DNA of 16,710 nt, from assembly GCA_964417685.1 (NCBI GenBank), contig CAYQIT010000016.1, forward strand, positions 1-16,710, given 5' to 3'. Shown piece by piece: positions 12,846 through 16,710 of the stretch. The notes beneath the pieces were generated by a model that saw only the letters and a program-made list of their open reading frames with translations, was not told the origin of the DNA and ran no database searches. Source of the stretch: CAJQGY01 sp964417685. GTDB taxonomy: Bacteria > Pseudomonadota > Gammaproteobacteria > Magnimaribacterales > D2472. A program made the translations under genes and the position numbers. The stretch's first letter is position 1; every line of letters begins with the position of its first letter.

Positions 12846-15392
12846 ATGAGCGATTTTGCTAAAGAAATTATTTCAGTAAATATTGAAGATGAACTCAAGC
12901 AGTCATATTTAAGTTATGCGTTGAGTGTAATTCATGGAAGGGCGCTTCCAGATATAAGAGACGGTCTAAAACCAGTCCACAGAAGAATTCTTTTCGCTAT
13001 GTATGACCTAAAAAATTCATACAACAAGCCCTATAAGAAGTCTGCCAGAGTTGTTGGTGATGTTATAGGTAAATATCATCCTCATGGTGATTCAGCTGTT
13101 TATGATGCCATGGTAAGAATGGCTCAAGACTTTTCATTGAGATATACATTGGTTGAAGGTCAAGGTAACTTTGGCTCAATAGATGGAGATCCTCCGGCAG
13201 CTATGAGATACACGGAAGTACGCATGGCTAAAATTACTGATCAAATGCTTGGAGATCTTGAAAAAGACACAGTATCTTTTTCTCCTAACTACGATGGAAG
13301 CGAACACATACCAGATGTACTGCCTACAAAAATTCCAAACTTATTAATTAATGGCTCATCAGGTATTGCTGTTGGAATGGCCACGAATATACCTCCACAT
13401 AATCTTACCGAAGTAATCACTGGCTGTATAAATTTGATTGAAAATCCAAAACTTTCAATTGATGAACTGATTAAAGATATACCTGGACCAGACTTTCCTA
13501 CTGGAGGAACTATTGATGGTAGGGCAGGAATATACGAGGCTTATAAAACTGGAAGAGGAATTATTCATATTCGCTCAAATACATCCATCGAAGAAGATAA
13601 GTCAGGCAAGCAATCATTAATTATTAACGAAATTCCTTTTATGGTTAACAAAGCTCGTATGCTTGAAAAGATTGCTGAGTTAGTTAAGGACAAAAAAATA
13701 GAAGGAATTACAGAAATTAGAGATGAGTCTGATAAAGATGGCTTAAGGGTTGTAATTGAAGTAAGAAAAGGTGATTCGGTTGAAGTATTAGAAAATAATC
13801 TATTTGCTCAAACTCAGCTTGAGCAATCATTTGGAATTAATTTGACTGTTTTGTCTAAAGGTCAGCCTAAAGAAGTAAATTTAAAAGAGATTCTTGAGGC
13901 ATTTATAGAGCATAGAAAAGATGTAATCGTAAAAAGAACTAAATTTGATCTTAAAAAAGCAAAAGAAAGAGGCCATATTGTTGAAGGTTTGATGGTTTCT
14001 ATAGCAAACATAGATGAAGTTATCGCCATTATAAAAAAATCTAAAGATCCGAAAGTTGCAGCAGAGGCTTTGTGTAAAAAGCAATGGGATGCAGGACCAC
14101 TTCATGCAATTCTTAAAAAAGTTGGTGAAGATGCATGCAAGCCTAAAGGTCTTCCAAAAGATGTAGGAATCAAAGGAAAAAAATATAAACTTTCTCCTCT
14201 TCAAGCAAAAGCAATTCTAGAATTAAGGCTTGGTAGGCTAACAGGTCTAGAGCAAGATAATTTAAATAATGAGTTTAATGACATCATTACTAAAATACTT
14301 GAGTTACAAAAAATACTAGATGATAAAGCTACTTTACAAGCTCTAATTATTGACGAGCTCAACCAAATAAAAGCTACTTTTGGTGATGAAAGAAAAACGC
14401 TGATAAATGATACAAGAAGAGGTATCACTAACGAAGACTTGATACCTGAAGAGACTAGAGTTTTGACTGTTTCAAGGAGTGGGTATGCAAAAACGCAACC
14501 GCTTGATGAATATAGGGAGCAAAGACGAGGTGGGCAGGGTAAAGCAGCAGCAAGTGTTAAAGAGGAAGACCTAATTCAGAATCTATATGTGTTAAGCAGT
14601 CATGTCCAAATATTATGTTTCACTACAAAAGGTAAGGTTTTTTGGTTAAAAGTCTATGAGATTCCAGTAGCATCTAGGATCTCTAAGGGCAGGCCGCTAG
14701 TCAATATGTTGAATTTAGATGATGATGAGTCAGTTAGTGAAATACTCCCAGTCGATGAATTTTCAGATGATAAATATATTTTCATGGCAACTAGAAAAGG
14801 CACAACAAAGAAGACTAATCTGAGTTTGTTTGCTAAGAAATATAAATCAGGTATTAAAGCAATTAATTTAGATGATGATGATGTGCTAATTGGAACTGCA
14901 ATAACATCAGGAAAAGATGAGATACTTCTTGCTTCTTCATCAGGTAAATTAATTAGATTCTCCGAATCTCATGTTAGGCCAATGGGTAGAACAGCAAGAG
15001 GGGTAAGAGGTATCAAGCTGAAAAAAGGTGAGAAATTAATATCACTTATGCTAGGCGATCCATCTAAAACTATTTTATGCGTCTCCGAAAATGGATTTGG
15101 CAAGAAAACAAATCTTGACGACTTTCCTTCTCATAATAGAGGTGGCCAAGGCGTAATTTCAATGAAGACAAGTGAAAGAAATGGAGTTATGGTTTCATCA
15201 ACTCTAGTTGAAGATGATGATGGAATTATGTTGATTAGTGATAAAGGTACAATGATAAGAACTTCTGTTGAACAAATACCAACACTAAGCAGAAATACAC
15301 AGGGCGTAAAAATAATTACTCCAAAAGATGGAGAGAAGCTAATTGAATGCGTAACCATCCCCAAAGAAGATGATGAGGATGATCATCAATGA
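12846..15392 (+). CDS. gyrA: DNA gyrase subunit A
   Basis: Breakage–reunion subunit of gyrase, which with GyrB introduces negative supercoils. 848 residues (E. coli 875). Catalytic Tyr is Y122 in AAMRYTE, helped by R121. The quinolone-resistance region HPHGDSAVYD keeps S83 and D87, the usual sensitive state. The GyrA box QRRGGQG is at 559–565, starting the beta-pinwheel DNA-wrapping domain, which identifies gyrase rather than topoisomerase IV ParC. The C-terminal tail is short and acidic (KEDDEDDHQ). AGG at 12836–12838 sits 7 bases before the ATG. Its stop overlaps the serC start by 4 bases (ATGA), and the gyrA–serC–pheA order matches Pseudomonas. Confidence 0.98.
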   Translation: MSDFAKEIISVNIEDELKQSYLSYALSVIHGRALPDIRDGLKPVHRRILFAMYDLKNSYNKPYKKSARVVGDVIGKYHPHGDSAVYDAMVRMAQDFSLRYTLVEGQGNFGSIDGDPPAAMRYTEVRMAKITDQMLGDLEKDTVSFSPNYDGSEHIPDVLPTKIPNLLINGSSGIAVGMATNIPPHNLTEVITGCINLIENPKLSIDELIKDIPGPDFPTGGTIDGRAGIYEAYKTGRGIIHIRSNTSIEEDKSGKQSLIINEIPFMVNKARMLEKIAELVKDKKIEGITEIRDESDKDGLRVVIEVRKGDSVEVLENNLFAQTQLEQSFGINLTVLSKGQPKEVNLKEILEAFIEHRKDVIVKRTKFDLKKAKERGHIVEGLMVSIANIDEVIAIIKKSKDPKVAAEALCKKQWDAGPLHAILKKVGEDACKPKGLPKDVGIKGKKYKLSPLQAKAILELRLGRLTGLEQDNLNNEFNDIITKILELQKILDDKATLQALIIDELNQIKATFGDERKTLINDTRRGITNEDLIPEETRVLTVSRSGYAKTQPLDEYREQRRGGQGKAAASVKEEDLIQNLYVLSSHVQILCFTTKGKVFWLKVYEIPVASRISKGRPLVNMLNLDDDESVSEILPVDEFSDDKYIFMATRKGTTKKTNLSLFAKKYKSGIKAINLDDDDVLIGTAITSGKDEILLASSSGKLIRFSESHVRPMGRTARGVRGIKLKKGEKLISLMLGDPSKTILCVSENGFGKKTNLDDFPSHNRGGQGVISMKTSERNGVMVSSTLVEDDDGIMLISDKGTMIRTSVEQIPTLSRNTQGVKIITPKDGEKLIECVTIPKEDDEDDHQ

Positions 15393-16468
15393 GGAAATGG
15401 AATTTTTGTGCCGGACCTGCAGTAATATCTGAAGAGGTATTAACTGAAGTTAGAGATGAGCTCCTTGAATGGGGAGGCTCTGGTATGTCTATTATGGAAA
15501 TGAGTCATAGGTCTAACATTTACGACAAAGTTGCAGTCGATGCTAAAAATGATCTAATTGATATTTTATCAATCCCTGAAACTCATGATGTGCTTTTTCT
15601 CCAGGGAGGAGCAACTCAACAGTTTGCGACTATCCCACTTAATTATGCTAATAAAACTAAAGAAGCAGATTACATTTTGTCTGGGACTTGGTCAAAAAAG
15701 GCAATAGCAGAAGCATCAAAACTTATTAAGGTTAATACCATTGCTTCATCTGAAGACAATGGATCATTTAACTATGCACCTCACCCAGATTCATGGGAGT
15801 TTTCATCAAATGCATCCTATGTTCATTATTGTCCAAATGAGACAATTCATGGAGTAGCTATTCACCAAGCACCTAAAATATCTCAACCTTTAATTGCTGA
15901 CATGTCTTCAGTAATTCTAAGCGAACCAATAGATGTCTCTCGTTTCTCAATGATATATGCTGGTGCTCAGAAAAATATTGGACCTGCAGGACTAACAGTT
16001 GCAATAATTGAAAAAAGTTTTATGGACTCTGATAACGAAGACTTACCAAATATTTTAAGGTTTTCAAAACATGCTGCTTCTGATTCAATGCTAAATACGC
16101 CACCTACATTTGCATGGTATATGGCAGGAAAAGTTTTTCAATGGATTAAAAAATCTGGTGGGCTGAACTATTTCAAGGAACAAAATAATCTTAAAGCATC
16201 AACTTTATATGATTATGTTGATTCATCAGATTATTATCACAACCCTGTAAAAGTAGATAACCGTTCTATAATGAATGTACCATTTATCTTAAGAGATTCC
16301 TCTCATGATGCTGCATTCTTAGAAGAGTCTACTTCTGCTGGGCTTTTAAATTTAAAAGGTCATAGGTCTGTGGGGGGTATGAGAGCTAGTATATATAACG
16401 CAATGCCAATCGAAGGAATTCATGCATTAATTGATTTTATGAAAGACTTCGAGAACAGGAATGGATAA
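15389..16468 (+). CDS. serC: Phosphoserine aminotransferase
   Basis: PLP enzyme that makes 3-phosphoserine from 3-phosphohydroxypyruvate in serine synthesis and also serves the pyridoxal phosphate pathway. 359 residues, normal length. Signatures: NFCAGPAVISEEVLTEV at the start, SIMEMSHRS (34–42), FLQGGATQQF (70–79), the Schiff-base lysine K195 in YAGAQKNIGPAG, and GHRSVGGMRASIYNAMP near the C-terminus. The ATG overlaps the gyrA stop, so its translation is probably coupled to gyrase. pheA follows after 3 bases. Confidence 0.97.
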   Translation: MRKWNFCAGPAVISEEVLTEVRDELLEWGGSGMSIMEMSHRSNIYDKVAVDAKNDLIDILSIPETHDVLFLQGGATQQFATIPLNYANKTKEADYILSGTWSKKAIAEASKLIKVNTIASSEDNGSFNYAPHPDSWEFSSNASYVHYCPNETIHGVAIHQAPKISQPLIADMSSVILSEPIDVSRFSMIYAGAQKNIGPAGLTVAIIEKSFMDSDNEDLPNILRFSKHAASDSMLNTPPTFAWYMAGKVFQWIKKSGGLNYFKEQNNLKASTLYDYVDSSDYYHNPVKVDNRSIMNVPFILRDSSHDAAFLEESTSAGLLNLKGHRSVGGMRASIYNAMPIEGIHALIDFMKDFENRNG

Positions 16469-16471
16469 ATC

Positions 16472-16710
16472 ATGTCAGGAAAAGATCTCAACTTACTAAG
16501 AAATAAAATAGATAAGATAGATAAGGATATATTAAAGCTTATTCAAAAGAGAGCTAATATTGCTATAGAAGTTGGCGATATTAAAAATAAAACCAATCCA
16601 GGAAAAACTCTATACAAACCTGAAAGAGAATCTTCAATTCTTCGTAATATTCTTAAATCTAATGAAGGTCCTGTTTCTGATGAAAGAATCAGAGTTATTT
16701 ATAAAGAATT
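16472..16710 (+). CDS. pheA: Chorismate mutase/prephenate dehydratase (P-protein), N-terminal part cut by window edge
   Basis: The ATG at 16472 opens a frame to the window end, 79 complete codons. The product begins MSGKDLNLLRNKIDKIDKD and continues with KLIQKRANIAIEVGDIKNK and LYKPERESSILRNI, the AroQ-type chorismate mutase helix bundle with its conserved R, K, RE and ER positions. In P-proteins this is followed by prephenate dehydratase and ACT domains, which would lie beyond the window. Three bases after serC, the order seen in Pseudomonas (gyrA–serC–pheA). A free-standing chorismate mutase cannot be ruled out from this fragment. Confidence 0.88.
   Translation, partial: MSGKDLNLLRNKIDKIDKDILKLIQKRANIAIEVGDIKNKTNPGKTLYKPERESSILRNILKSNEGPVSDERIRVIYKE

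Noticed and set aside
13086..13108. Quinolone-resistance substitution in GyrA
   Set aside because: S83 and D87 are both the usual sensitive-type residues.
13881..14428. Two minus-strand open frames (107 and 75 codons) within gyrA
   Set aside because: Phe/Ser/Cys-rich shadow frames opposite a conserved gyrA coding strand.
1..16710. CRISPR arrays, toxin–antitoxin pairs, restriction systems, retrons, tRNA or rRNA genes
   Set aside because: None seen on either strand; all substantial open frames are assigned to other roles.

Overview
The window is a compact, AT-rich stretch of bacterial chromosome (about one third G+C by eye). It looks like a streamlined gammaproteobacterium. The gene orders ubiG–(gph/mupP)–yciK, scpA–scpB–rluB and gyrA–serC–pheA are gammaproteobacterial, and the first and last recall Pseudomonas. 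The very low G+C, short gaps, overlapping genes and split transhydrogenase (pntAA/pntAB/pntB) suit a marine oligotroph such as a SAR86-type lineage; the lineage is inference. No rRNA, tRNA, IS element, prophage module, CRISPR array or classical defence system was seen. No gap between genes exceeds about 190 bases.

Layout. (1) 1–4065, minus strand, one tight run read right to left: a type I DAHP synthase, a winged-helix protein with two DnaT-type domains, a phage lambda P-like protein, an RND periplasmic adaptor, and the start of an RND permease that leaves the window. Spacings are 7, -8, 3 and -4 bases, so one transcript is likely. (2) 4066–4256: divergent control region with two short palindromes. 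(3) 4257–6925, plus strand: scpA, scpB, rluB and a short AlkA-type glycosylase, nearly all overlapping. (4) 6914–8988, minus strand: ubiG, a MupP/Gph-type HAD phosphatase and a YciK-type dehydrogenase, all overlapping, converging on the glycosylase gene. (5) 8989–9166: second divergent control region. (6) 9167–11927, plus strand: pntAA–pntAB–pntB, joined by 1-base overlaps. (7) 11993–12766: a nucleotidyltransferase fused to a mannose-6-phosphate-isomerase-type cupin. (8) 12846–16710: gyrA, serC and the start of pheA.

Most genes are housekeeping: chromosome segregation (ScpAB with SMC), DNA topology (GyrA), ribosome modification (RluB), base-excision repair, ubiquinone synthesis, NADPH balance, and aromatic amino acid and serine synthesis. 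The part most worth a second look is the DnaT-like/lambda P-like pair at 1664–3008. It resembles a phage-derived replicative helicase loading module resident in a core operon. Next are an efflux adaptor with no room for the alpha-helical hairpin, and the nucleotidyltransferase–cupin fusion.
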